Assembly: GCA_014529385.2 (NCBI GenBank)
Contig: CM043945.1
Coordinates: 91,587,112-91,651,111, forward strand
Reading direction: 5' to 3'
Length of the DNA stretch: 64,000 nucleotides
From: Adiantum capillus-veneris
Taxonomy: Eukaryota; Streptophyta; Polypodiopsida; Polypodiales; Pteridaceae
Below, piece by piece: positions 22,580 to 35,140 of this stretch; positions within the stretch are counted from its first letter, which is position 1, and the number at the start of each line of letters is the position of its first letter. A model generated the notes under the pieces. That model did not search any database and had not been told where the DNA came from. It worked only from the letters and a program-made list of their open reading frames with translations. Both the position numbers and the translations under genes were made by a program.

Positions 22580-23640
22580 AAACATTCCAAAAGCAATTAG
22601 AAGAGCTGAGAGGCCAGCATGCAGAAGAGTAGTTAAGCACATGGCCAGCAGCCATGGAAGGAATAGACTTAGAGAATGTGGCACATTCTGTGGACACACC
22701 CATGCAAGAGGAAGTCCTTGTAGTACCCTCTCAAGAGCCACAAGATCTGACAAAAGAAGAAGAAGAGAAGCTGCGAAAGGCCATAGAGGCAAAAATCAGA
22801 GACACGGCCAAAGAAGCATTGGAATGGGAGCAAAGGGTGTTTAAATCAATGACGATTCAGAAGATAGACGCCAGCAACCTTCGACGTGAATGGATACAAC
22901 CCTCTCTCCCATATCCTTTGCTAAAGTACGAAGCCACCATAATCAACAAGAGAATCAGAGAAGAGCCAACAGTGCCACTGTACACAGCAGACATCTCCAA
23001 GCCTGAAGGGGTAAAGTTGATAGTCGACTCCCAGCCCAGGTGGAGAAAGGCATGGCTGATGAAGTATCCATAGTATCTAATCCATTTGGTAGAGGCACCA
23101 AAAGTCATTAGAGATAATCTAAGTTTCTGACCACTACCAAGGATACGGACGTGGAAGGCCCATGAGCTACTGCAAAGAAGCCAACCTACTTGGCTAAACT
23201 ACCCGAAGCTGCCAGGCTTGAAGGCAGACGAGAATAAGTGTTCAATACTTGGTGAAAACCCTAACGGGTGCCATCAAATTTTTCACTCGCTCGCCTGAAC
23301 TATCTTGCATTATGATGAGACAGATTTTCAAAACCCTTTTGGCAGTCTTTGAGACGTTCAAACCGGGCCAGGCGATAGATAGTATCTTCTTCTTTCAAGA
23401 TACATACATATGTGCATACGATTTGTCTGGTCAGCCTTCCAAGGAGGTGATACATGCATTGTATCAACGGATCATGTTTTTGCGATCCTATCACCTCCAG
23501 GCCTTTGAAGAATCTTTCTACACTGGCTTCTTCACAATCAGCTCTGACATATTCGGTGGCCCAACACTACTAGCTCAACATGCAAGATATGAGTCACTGC
23601 TCAAGATGCGAGAAACCCTAAGATGAAGAAGCAGCTCAAC
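22580..23640 (+). pseudogene. C-terminal part of the unfamiliar RT-less element protein
   Basis: Immediately after the copia target duplication the coiled coil of 16265-17073 resumes in register (FQKQLEELRGQHAEE, then TAG). From 22654 comes an acidic stretch (LTKEEEEKLRKAIEAKIRD), then a block with PSLPYPLLKYEATIINKRI and RWRKAWLMKYP. After TAG 23071 and a frame change near 23240, a hydrophobic aromatic domain follows (KTLTGAIKFFTRSPELSCIM, DSIFFFQDTYICAYDLSGQP, AFEESFYTGFFTISSDIFGG). The last domain looks globular and well conserved in composition. I do not recognise it. Confidence 0.6.
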
Positions 23641-23679
23641 AGCCATGTCGGGGACGACATGAGCAAGGAGGGGGGGAGT

Positions 23680-24360
23680 GTTAGAAGCTGGACACACCCT
23701 CTAAAAAATGACAACTCCGCAGATTATTATTTTTGTAATTATTCATTTATTGAGAAAAATCCGACATTTCACCTTGTAAATATTGGGGCTTACAGAAGTT
23801 TTTAGGTTGTATCCCAGTTTTGACATTTAGATTGAGTAGATGGTTAAAATGGAACATTAGGGTTTGAGAATTGTAAGGTATTTATACCACTTTTTGACCT
23901 TAATGAAAGACCTTTTGTCATTTTAAAAAGTTTGAAGTTTATGAGTGAGCGTATCGTGTACGAGAGAGAGTGAGAGCTTCCTCTTGATGCTACGCACACA
24001 CCAGTGGTTGGAATCGAGTGCGGAGAAGTGCAACGTGTTGCCCCCGATGAGAGATATGAGCCAATACCTACATTGCGTGTGTACGATCTGGTTTTGCGAG
24101 CTCCATCTACCAGCTTCATCTGGTGATTCAGTGAGCATACGTTGTGCGATTTTGCATTGCAGCATATCCACACATTCGCATTGAGTAGAGCTACACATTA
24201 GGCACTTTAGATTTCGAAAACGAAGACCTGCAAATTTTAGCCAGACATCCTACGTGATTTTGCACTAGGTGTTTTGGGTTGGGATTTTGGTTCATAGACC
24301 TTAGGGTGAGCGTTTGACTTCATAGTTGTGGTATAAAAAGGCACGACTCACCAACGAGCA
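23680..24360 (+). repeat. Candidate 3' LTR of the RT-less element
   Basis: Begins TGTTAGAAGCTGG right after a run of purines. It contains TATTTATACC near 23880 and a TATAAAAAG box at 24332-24340. The right limit is unclear and no partner LTR was found upstream, so this rests on the purine tract and composition. Confidence 0.4.
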
Positions 24361-24369
24361 TATCACCTA

Positions 24370-25800
24370 TCAAGAATCACAATAGGGGGAAGCACCTAAA
24401 GGGATAGATGATGACTTACTCGATGCATATATGTTCTCTGTGGAAATGATTGCAAGATGGTCAAAAGAACTTGTATCTTTAATGACTATAGCACAATTGG
24501 ATTCTCAAATACCAATTCCTATTACACCACAATTGATTGGTGGGAAGATTGTGCCATAAAAATAAGGATTGAATCCTCCTCTTGTGCATCAATCCTAAGG
24601 AGCGAGATGCCTACTTGAGTCAGTCTCATACCACAATCATAGGTGTACACTTTGTGCAAGGACAAACTCTACAAAGTTTACCTGGCTAGGTGTTTACTGG
24701 CCTACCATGAAGAGAGATGTTCATCAATATGTGAATGATTGCTCTCAATGTTAAGAAAACCCGCCATACCCCATGCCACGTTATTCCACATTTGAGTCAT
24801 GCCCTAGTGGAGAAGATACCTGGTTGAGTATTTGACTAACAGAATATTCCCAGAAGACATGAATAAAAGGCAAAAAAGAGCTATAGGAGTTGAGGCAGCC
24901 AACTACACAATGATTGGAAACCAGCTCTATCGATGTGAAAAAGGTCAACAACTCAGATTGTGCACCAATGAAGAGGAATATCTTCCTATTATGGAACAAG
25001 CTCATGCAGGTCTAGTAGGGGGTCATTTCTCTCATGAGACCACAGCCAAGGCTATGTTTATGGAAGACATTTGGTGGCTGACTTTATTTGCTGATGTGAA
25101 AGAATTTGTTTGACGATGCGATGCATGTCAATGAGCAAAGATGCCAATGAGAATGAATAACATGCCACTATGACCTATGATAGGAGCACACACATTTTCT
25201 AAATGGGGTATAGATTTCTTAGGTCCAATACAATCACCAGCTTACAAAATGCAAGAACAATATATTATTCTGGCAATAGATTACTTAACCAAGTGGGCCG
25301 AGGCACAAGCTACCCGAAATAATGATGCTAGAACCATTGTTGTATTCCTATACAAATGCGTCTTTACTAGATACGGACGTCCTATTGAGCTTGTGAGTGA
25401 TCCCGGATGGCACTCTTCCTCAATGAGGTGATATAATATCTACTAGATGAGCTCATGGTAATCCATAACAAATTTGCACCCTACCACCCCCAAGCAAATG
25501 GTCAAGTAGAACATACAAACAAAACTTTGAGCTTTGTCCTAACCAAAATTGTTAGTTCAAGCAGAATGGACTGAGAAATGCATCTTCACTCTACCTTATG
25601 GCTTATCAAGTTTCCTTTAAAATGGCTTTGAACACGTCTCCTTTTAATTTGGTAAATAAAAGAATGCTTATGAGAAGCTACACTGTACATGAAACACTTG
25701 AAAGTGTTCCGTGCTTGTTGGGGGGACAATATATGATGTGTTTTTGTAGAAAAGTATCGTCCACTCTAAAGACTCTAAGAGATGTTTTCTAGTGATCTTG
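24370..25800 (+). pseudogene. Fragment of a gypsy element-1 relative (integrase region)
   Basis: It starts with the end of RNase H (DDDLLDAYMFSVEMIARWSK matches the element-1 block near 8950). The first zinc module follows (LGVYWPTMKRDVHQYVNDC), then a linker and a second zinc module (EQAHAGLVGGHFSHETTAK, IWWLTLFADVKEFV). Next is the core: KWGIDFLGPIQSPAYKMQEQ, LAIDYLTKWAEAQATRN, then a decayed end. Stops at 25112, 25131 and 25171 match expected sense codons by one change. No RT, gag or LTR is attached. Confidence 0.85.
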
Positions 25801-27540
<1,740 letters not shown>

Positions 27541-27546
27541 CTAAGG

Positions 27547-27770
27547 TATAAAAGCCAATTTTTGTAAGTTATTGAAGTTTTTGGATAATGAAATACATAG
27601 CGTGAGCTAACGACGCTCACTTATCTCCTTCTCGCGCTTCCTACTCCCTCCCTGGTTGTCACATTGCAATCACGTTTGTTGCATTGCAACTGTAGGTAAG
27701 AGCTCTACGCAGTGACATAAACACATCACAGTAATTTGTAGCTTTTGGTGTCGCCACCTGCAGCCTAATT
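27547..27770 (+). promoter_or_regulatory. LTR-like promoter and primer-site end
   Basis: TATAAAAG at 27547-27554 is followed about 200 bases later by TTTTGGTGTCGCCACCTGC (about 27746), which resembles an LTR/primer-site junction (TGG start). A solo or truncated LTR is possible; no partner was found. Confidence 0.3.
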
Positions 27771-28440
27771 TCATCATAACTAAGAATTTACACTTTCAAA
27801 TAAAAAACTAAGCATAGGTGGGGTATTGGGGCATCTTTTTTTCTCCGAGAAAAAGATCCTTCTATTAGTTACTGAAACTTCCCATAGGGCTACAACCACC
27901 TCTTCAAGAGAGGGCTACAACAACCATGATGGGAGACTCTCCCAATGAAGAAACCATCATATGTAGAATGGGGCTAAATCAAGAAATGGGGGGAGGGAAA
28001 AGCCACACAGGTGGTCGGTAATGCCATCGGATTACTCCCTAGACCATGGTGTAAAAAGGCCTAGGACGCCAAAGTCGAATGAAAGCCTCTCTGCAATCCT
28101 GCATGCGATCGAAGCTGCCCTGTATGCAAGGTCCCCAATCCAACCGACAACAAAAACGGGATGGTACCATTGACAAGTCTCTAGGCCTACTAAAGTGAAA
28201 GTTCTTAAACAATAAAATTCCAGGGAATTCACCCTTACCATTGACAATGGTTTAGGTTTATATCCCTAGAAAGAGACCTAGTCCTGTCTCGCTGTGGAAA
28301 TGGGACCATTCAAAAATTTCCAGCCCTATAACTTCATCATTCAGATTAGAGTTTCCTTAGCCAACGCCTTTTCCCCCTAACATATGTGAGGTCACAGCCA
28401 TTGGTGGATTCCTCTTCCAAGTGAAGAAGTTTCTAAACGT
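27771..28440. other. No gene seen
   Basis: No coding signature. It ends at the left border of gypsy element 2. Confidence 0.4.
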
Positions 28441-29288
28441 TGTCGTGTTGTGACACGTACATAGTGGGAACGCATGCTACAAGATCTATCTTGTATTTTT
28501 TTAGATACATAATTATATTTCCTATAGTGTACATATGCATATTTAAGTATAATAATAAGCCTTCTATCTCATCCTATTATTTTTCTCAAGGGTAACCTAT
28601 CCTTACTTTACCATCAGAAAATACTATGGGAAAAGCATCAATAGCTCCGCCTCTTTAACTTGGGGCAAAAAGTATTGATTCTTTATTTCTACTATTTCAT
28701 TATCATCTAACACCCTAGCTAGATCCTATATCTAGGGTAAACTCCAATATATATATATTCTATGTATTTTTTATACTTTTCTTATATTTCTTTCTAAATA
28801 GCTACAAGGAGAGAATCAAATCCTAGTGGGACTAGTTGGCATGATTTCAAAGATACACTTATTTTAATGCATTATTGCAAGCATGATTACAAAACTTTGT
28901 GAAGGAGCAATGTCATACTTTCATATGACATGAGGTGTCCTTTGGAATTAAATGAAAGTCTAGGCTAAGGAGACCACATGAAGACTTTTGCTGCCATAAA
29001 TGGACCCTATTTTGATGAATTTTTTACACAAGGTTCCAATCCGAATTGGAAAACGATTTTAAAATGAAAATCGTAGCTAAATTTTAAAATGAAAATCGTA
29101 GCTAATGAGCTGAAGTTTCTGCCCATATTTTTACTTTTTTATTTGGAGCCACGGTTGAGGAGTTATGATCAGAATACTGGACCCCAGTCTCCCCACATCA
29201 TGCAGGGACAGCTCATTTCCAACTTTTCCAGTTTCTATTCACACTGGCTCCTCTCTTCTTGTGTAAACCTTTGGGGGCTCCCTTCACC

Positions 29289-29296
29289 TATAAAAG
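29289..29296 (+). promoter_or_regulatory. TATA box of gypsy element 2 (5' LTR)
   Basis: CCTATAAAAGGGG, repeated as CCTATAAAAAGGG at 37308-37316 in the 3' LTR. It lies in the middle of the LTR, as expected. Confidence 0.75.
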
Positions 29297-29839
29297 GGGA
29301 CCTGTTCTTCCTTGAAAAGGAACTCAAGCATTTTAAGCCATTGATGAGAGGAGTTCTTGAGGGAGTGAGAAGTAATGCCTAATTGTACTTAGCCCCATTA
29401 ACATAAGCCCAAGCCTACACTTTCCCCTAGAGGAAAACTAGCCATTCTTGTACGCTATCCTTGGAAGATCAAATCTAATCAAAGAAGGTGTTGTACTTGG
29501 CGTATCAATCAACGTTGAATTCTCCCCTCTTCTTCTCTCTCCCATCAATAATGGTGCCGAAGGGTTTCAAGTAAGATGTGTTCTACATTGATGTTTTCTT
29601 GATTTCTTGTTGTTTTCATTTTCATCTCTAATCCAACATATATATATGTATCTAATCTCATCTCCTTAACCAAACCTATCTCTCTCATTCTTAGTAATTC
29701 ATCCTCTCTAGGTTCTCTTGCTACAGGTACATCTCTCCCCGCAGTATCCTTATTGCCTACGGGCAAGAATAGGGCTTGGGAGGGAAACTTCTCATCTCTT
29801 CACTTCTCTCATATCTACATTTTTCACATACTATCCTAG

Positions 29840-30058
29840 ATGAATAACCCACATGATGATAATTTCTATCGCTTTCACTCTGTACGATCTATTAGAATTA
29901 ACGTATGGATTAGCCGTAAAATACACTTTCAACAACGTATAGTGTTTCTCTTTGGCCCAGAAAGGCTCAATGAAATACTTCTATCACCGGATCCCATCAT
30001 ACTACCTCTCATAGACTATAAATTTTCTTTTGACGTAAGCATAGTTATCTTGCTATGA
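29840..30058 (+). CDS. Small LTR ORF, family member B (72 codons)
   Basis: Starts ATG 29840, ends TGA 30058. The protein reads MNNPHDDNFYRFHSVRS at the start, then INVWISRKIHFQQRIVFLFG, PERLNEIL, PIILPLIDYKFSFDV and a hydrophobic end. It matches copy A (537-755) over its whole length and the next ORF (copy C) over about 57 residues. It lies in the predicted R/U5 leader, upstream of gag. The 3' LTR copy differs at three bases, all silent (a Gly, a Leu and an Asp codon). No known domain; the mixed hydrophobic pattern suggests a small globular protein. Function unknown. Confidence 0.7.
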   Translation: MNNPHDDNFYRFHSVRSIRINVWISRKIHFQQRIVFLFGPERLNEILLSPDPIILPLIDYKFSFDVSIVILL

Positions 30059-30267
30059 ACCAAGAGGATTTGTACACACAATTAATCCCAATCACTAGAC
30101 AAAATATATATATTATGGTAAGCACAAAACTACAATTCCAAAGAACAATTCGTAGTTTATTTGGCCAGCCAAGATTGAATGCCATTAACTCATCCATTAA
30201 CCCTTTCATATTACCCATGATACGATATGACCATAGCCTTGATGTTTTCATCTTCGTATTGTTTTGA
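30055..30267 (+). CDS. Small LTR ORF, family member C (70 codons)
   Basis: The start ATG (30055) overlaps the stop of the preceding ORF in the four bases ATGA. The protein (MNQEDLYTQLIPITRQN, then STKLQFQRTIRSLFGQPRLN, NPFILPMIRYDHSLDVF) is a diverged relative of member B: it shares I-x-I/V-x-V-S-x-K, FQ, LFGxxRL, ILPxI-Y and S-x-DV in the same order and spacing. The protein is identical in both LTRs. The 4-base overlap suggests the second ORF could be translated by reinitiation after the first. Function unknown. Confidence 0.65.
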   Translation: MNQEDLYTQLIPITRQNIYIMVSTKLQFQRTIRSLFGQPRLNAINSSINPFILPMIRYDHSLDVFIFVLF

Positions 30268-30475
30268 CATTCTCTTTTGCGTTCTTTCTTTGTGTGTGTG
30301 AGTGCAAGAGAGAAAGAGTGAGTCTTCTTTGATTGCACTTCTTTCCAAACCCTATTCTTCATGGCATCTATGGTTTAACTCCTTCATATAGTTTTTGTTG
30401 AGTTCTCTCACAAACTCTCATAGCCATAAGCCCGGTGCTTTCCTGGCAAGACCGCAAATTTCTCGACATATTTTT

Positions 30476-30493
30476 GGTGAACCCGACGCGAAT
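30476..30493 (+). other. Primer binding site of gypsy element 2
   Basis: TGGTGAACCCGACGCGAA lies seven bases after the LTR end (CTCGACA). It begins TGG and is of the right length to pair with a tRNA 3' end. I do not assign the tRNA. Confidence 0.6.
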
Positions 30494-30521
30494 CTGCTAG
30501 GGTGACAATTTGTGGGTAACC

Positions 30522-32381
30522 ATGGGTGATCATGTTGAGCAACAGGGTATGCATTTTGACCCAACAACAATGCAAATGTTTCAAGCATTTGCAATGTTCA
30601 TGCAACAATAACATGCTACTGAAAGAAGGGAGATTTCAGCAACGAAGGCCATACAAGCGGTCGTCAACAGAATGGATCAGTTCAATGGCAAAGATGTAAC
30701 CAAGTACTTACGCGAGTATGTGAAGGAGATGGAGCTGCATCGCGTGTGAGAAGGTGAGATGATTCAAAGCTTTGAGCTAGTTGTTGCTCCAAAAATTAGG
30801 GAGCATGTTAGGGCAATTAAAGATGGGCATGGGAGAAATTGGGAAGAACTCAAAGTAGCTTTAAAGGAGGAATATTTCATGGAGGACTCTGAGAGAGTGA
30901 CCAAAAGGACATTCTTAGAATGGGTGGTCAAGACAAAGCAAGGACTATCAATAACAGAACTACTTAGGAAATTTGAGCGGCGCTATGAACAACTCACAAG
31001 GACAGAAAGGGCCACACTAGATGCAGAGAAGACAGATATTTTCTTACAAGCTGCAGGTAAAGAGTTTCAAGAAAATTTGGAGCTTCTTCTTGAAGATAAA
31101 GATGCTGAGCAAGGACTAAAGACCGACTGGAATGAGGTTGAAGGTGCTGTCTCACTGCCTGCCAAACGACAAAGAAGAAGGGACAAGATGGTAGTAAACA
31201 CTACAAGTCCTTCCACCTCAACTTCTAACAAAATGGTAAATCCTACTTTTATCGCTCCTAAGTTTGATGAGTCCATGCTAGATGAGCTTGTGAAGGGAAT
31301 GCGTGACTTGAAGGTGAAGTTTGGAAAGCTTGAAGAAAAAGGCCAACCATCAGGGCCACTTCCTAGGCAAAGACAACAGCCCAAAGAAGGGTTTGTTAAT
31401 AGATGTATTTGGTGTGGTAGTACAGACCATGTAAGAAGAGATTGTGATGATTTTAGTGATGCTTTGTCAAAAGATGTTGTCTTTTTTAAGGATGGTAAAA
31501 TCCACTTAAGAGAGACAGGTCTACCCTTGAGAACTAACTTTGGGAAGGGGGGAATGCAAACCTTAGTTGAAGATATGGCAACCAAGCATGCCACCTCTTC
31601 AGTTGAGGCAGCTACTTATGGAGTAAAAATTGAACATTTTTGTGATGAAGAGGTGAGTGACCATCATGGTCAAATTTGGCCAAATGTCATGCAATTAGCT
31701 AAAAAGGGAAAGCTTACAAAAGAGATTCTACATGAAGCAGGTGATTGCATACGTCTAGAAACAGGATGGAATGATCCAGTGGACTCATTGTCAGTGCATG
31801 CCTACATTACAAAATGCCAACAAAATGAGGCAATTGTAGAAGAGAAGCGCAGACGTGAGAATGCTGATGAAGGACTATCAAAAAGAGCTTCTAGAAGTGG
31901 GGAAAGAAGCGACTGAATGCCTTCTCAAACACCCTCAACACAAGCAGCATCTCCACCTGAAGTACTCATGGAGGAGTCTACAACAGGAAAGAAGAAAGAG
32001 CCAACAAAAGGTAAGACAAAAGGCCCAACTTATAAACTACAATCTGATATTGAGGTTGCTACAGATTTAAAGAAAGTCTTGGAGGAAAGGATCTTGAATA
32101 GCAAGATTGAGTTCACTCTGGGAGAAGTTCTTGGCATTGCAAAGCGTGAATTTCACGAGGAGATCATTGACATCATCAAGAGGAAGAGGCAAACCCTTGC
32201 TGAAGTTTCTCGTCCACAGGTTGAAGGGGAAACCTCGAAGACACAAGGGATGCAACTGCAAAATAAGGAGAATGATGGAGCTGTGGTAGGATGCTACCAA
32301 TCTAGTGGGAGAATGAAGCAAGTGTATTTCTCAAATGATGATGAAGAAGTTGAAGATATTCCTAGGAGTTACTATTCATGA
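30522..32381 (+). pseudogene. gag of gypsy element 2
   Basis: Starts ATG 30522 (MGDHVEQQGMHFDPTTM). TAA near 30609 and TGA near 30748 interrupt the same frame, where CAA and CGA would read Gln and Arg. The capsid core follows (RMDQFNGKDVTKYLREYVKE, ELVVAPKIREHVRAIKDGHG, NWEELKVALKEEY). One intact knuckle, CIWCGSTDHVRRDC, lies near 31409. A further TGA at 31914 sits before a Ser/Thr/Lys-rich stretch and a helical block (LEERILNSKIEFTLGEVLGI). TGA 32379 separates it from protease in the same frame. Confidence 0.88.
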
Positions 32382-32897
32382 AGTCATTGGGCAAGGGATA
32401 CTACAGAAACTTTGGTCAAGGTAGGTGATCTTGAAGAGCCATTTGTTGCCTTGATTGACCATGGTTCAGAAATAAACATAATGTCAAAGAGTCTCTACAA
32501 CAAGTGCAAATGGCCGATGGACACAGATCATGGCTGCATGGTAAAAGTGGCAAACAATTCATCCGGTGAATTGTATGCAGCATGTCCAGGTGTGAAGGTA
32601 ACAATAGGTGATGTAAAGATTGACCAAAACTTCTTTGTACAGGATACATCTTCATATCATCTCATCCTTGGACAACCCTACATTGTGGGAGTTCGAATGG
32701 AAACAAAGGTAATGGACGATGGTTCAGCATATGCTAGAATACGTAGCAAAGATGGTAAACGAGCTGTCCAATTTCTCACAGTCTGTGTAAACCATGAAAG
32801 AAATCGTGACAACCTCAGAGAACATCCTCTACCAAAGGTAAGCAAAGAGTTTCATGATCATAAAGAAATGATGGGTTTTGGCCAAGTACAATTGTAA
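32382..32897 (+). pseudogene. Aspartic protease of gypsy element 2
   Basis: Retropepsin domain with VALIDHGSEINIMSKSLY, so the catalytic loop is DHGS rather than DSGA, a variant I know from some gypsy families. The closing block is YHLILGQPYIVGVRMETKV. In frame with gag. It ends in TAA (CAA parent likely) at 32895, and a one-base shift near 32930 moves the frame for RT. Confidence 0.85.
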
Positions 32898-32965
32898 AGC
32901 GGGATTGCAGTGGTACAAAAAGAAACAGGGTCTCGCTTGATCCAAAAATAGGTGAAACTTTCTCG

Positions 32966-35140
32966 ATGAGCTCCTTGGTAACAAGGAATGGATCAGTATG
33001 TTTTACAAAACTTGAAGATTTGAAGAGATACGAGAGGCAATATGTGCATAATGTACAAATAGGCATGAAAAAGAGTGGGTTGCTAAAGCCTACTGAAAAT
33101 GTTTTGGGTTTGTGTGAACAAGTTTCTTTTGTAGATACTATGGGTGAGCTTGATGCTATAATGAGGTCTAGTTTGCATCTTGAAAATGAAGTTGTGGAAG
33201 TTTGCTCTATAGAAATGTATCAAGTAATAGAAGCCTTTAAAGAAAGCCAAACAGTTGGCCCAGAAGTCTATGTTGAAACTAAATACAAGAGTGTAGCAAA
33301 GAAGGTGAAACCAGTAGCTTCACCCTTACCACCCAACAACAGGGAAAAGATTGAACAGGCTTCTTTAAAACCAAGTTTGCGGAATCCTAAAAAGATCGGG
33401 CATACCTTCACAAAGGAGTCCTTTCAAGAGTTGCAGATTGGTTGCGAGGAGTTTTTAACACAAGAGGAGACAAAGTGCTTCAAAGAAATGCTTTCAAAGC
33501 ATGGTAAGGCTTTTGCATTTGAGCCATATGAGATAGGATGTGTTGATCCTTATATTGTAGCTCCTATGGTAATTTTCACAATACCTCATGTGCCTTGGAA
33601 TCTGCGGCCTATTCCGTTTCCAAAGGCTCATTTGCCAAAGTTAGTAGAGCTACTGAATAAGAAAATCAAAATGGGAATCTTGGAGCCTTCTTGTGCTCCA
33701 TACTCAAACAGGTGGTTCACAGTTCCAAAGAAGAATGGTTCTCTATGCTTCATCCAAGATATGCAACCAGTGAACAAGGTGACAATTAGAAAGGTAGGTA
33801 CAGGTCCAATTGTGGATGAATTTGCAGAGGCGTTTGCAGGGAGGGCAATCTACTCAATGGGGGATCTCTACTCAGGTTATGATCAATTTCAGCTTGCAAT
33901 CGAAAGCAGAGACTTGACAACCATGAGGACACCTTTGGGTTTGGTAAGGATGTGTACCTTGCCACAGGGAGCAACCAACTCGGTTGCACATATAATGAAT
34001 GGGATGAATAAGGTCTTACGTGACTTTATTCCTCAAATTACAATGCCTTTCATTGATGATTTGCTTATCAAAGGATGTGAAGAAAGTGACAAAGATGAAG
34101 CTTTGGATCTCAAGGGATGTCGCAGGTTTGTGGTAAATCACATAAATGATTGTGATAAAATTTTGTCTAGGTTGGAAGAAGTGAATCTTACATTGTCAGG
34201 GAAAAAGTCTATGTTTGGTGTCAAAGAAGTGCTCATTGTGGGGCACATGTGCGAGCCATATGGTAGGAAACCTTGTCCATCAAAGGTAGATGCCATCCAA
34301 AGAATGAAAGAAACATGCACTAGCATCACTGAGGTTAGAAGGTTTCTGGGAGCATGTGTCTTCTATGTTATTTGGATTCCACATTATGCACATGTAGTTG
34401 ATCCTCTTTATCAGCTGCTTAGAAAGAATCAAAAGTTTAAATGGACAGAAGCACATTATAAATCCATGAAAAATCTAAAGGAGTTACTCCAGTCAGCAAT
34501 GACTTTGAGAAAGGTAGACTATGAGTGTCAAAGGCCAGTGATTGTGGCAGTAGATACCAGTCCTACAGGGATTGGATGGACAATAGGGCAAGATGACAAA
34601 GAAGGACACAGATATGTGGTAAGATTTGGAGCAAAGGTACTAAGTGCTCGTCAAAGAAACTATCCACAGATAAAGAGAGAGTTATGGGGTATGGTTACAG
34701 CCTTGAAAAGTGGAAAAGAGTACCTAATTGGTGCATGTGTGGTTGTAGAAACAGATTGTCTACCACTTCTTGGGATGATTACAAGCTGCTCAACACCAGA
34801 TATTGCTATGTTGAGGTGGATTGCCTACATTAAGTCCTTAAATCCCGAGTTTAAGCACATTGCAGGTAAAGACAATACAGTGGCAGATATGCTATCAAGG
34901 GCAAGGTATGAAGATGAGTCGCAAATGATTGATGAGGGAGATGATGTAGGCACAAAATTCTATTCTATCTCTCATGTCAAAGGTAACAATGTCTGCATGA
35001 CTAATTCACTTGAATTGTTCTTGAAAGATCTTTATGAAGGTGATTGGCTTTCTATTGGAAGGTACTTGAGTACTCTAACAAAACAGGATGATTGGTCTGA
35101 ACAAGAATTCAAGAGGATACGCAGGAAAGCATATGGGTAA
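32966..35140 (+). pseudogene. Reverse transcriptase and RNase H of gypsy element 2
   Basis: The frame is open upstream to about 32930. RT blocks: CAPYSNRWFTVPKKNGSLCF, QDMQPVNKVTIRKV, IYSMGDLYSGYDQFQLAIES, TPLGLVRMCTLPQGATNSVA, and the catalytic MPFIDDLLIKG with both aspartates. RNase H follows from about 34540 (VIVAVDTSPTGIGWTIGQDD), with ARQRNYPQIKRELWGMVTAL and ETDCLPLLGMI. It ends at TAA 35138, where CAA would continue into the integrase. The RT wording (NRWFTVPKKNG, SGYDQFQLAIESRDLTT, FIDD-x-x-IKG) differs clearly from elements 1 and 3 and recalls gypsy elements of basidiomycete fungi. Confidence 0.92.

Larger units (their letters stand above)
14716..23690 (+). mobile_element. RT-less element with one long ORF, split by a copia insertion
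   Basis: A single long plus-strand reading frame (14716-17073 and 22580-23640) ends just before a purine tract GGAGGGGGGGAG (about 23667) followed by TGTTAGAAG, the expected start of a 3' LTR. No zinc knuckle, protease, RT or integrase is present, so the element is non-autonomous, like large retrotransposon derivatives. The 5' limit is not known; the palindrome array at 13671-14550 may be its leader. The copia element sits inside the ORF with a perfect 5-bp target duplication. Confidence 0.6.
28441..30468 (+). repeat. 5' LTR of gypsy element 2
   Basis: Matches 36483-38487. A TATAAAAG box at 29289 places transcription start near 29320, so about 1.15 kb of R/U5 leader follows, carrying the two small ORFs. 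Confidence 0.95.

Noticed and set aside
28032-28247. Minus-strand ORF as a LINE end
   Set aside because: No RT or tail motif can be named and no poly-A or target duplication is visible.
28436-28440. Target duplication for gypsy element 2
   Set aside because: Left flank AACGT and right flank AAGTT differ at two of five bases, so I do not claim a duplication.
29089-29382. 97-codon ORF in the gypsy element 2 LTR
   Set aside because: It spans the TATA box and the predicted start of transcription, and the 3' LTR copy is broken in its first part.
30052-30061. Bacterial operon or toxin-antitoxin contamination for the overlapping ORF pair
   Set aside because: The pair lies inside both LTRs of a plant-type gypsy element with a TATA box, and a relative lies upstream of gag in another element.
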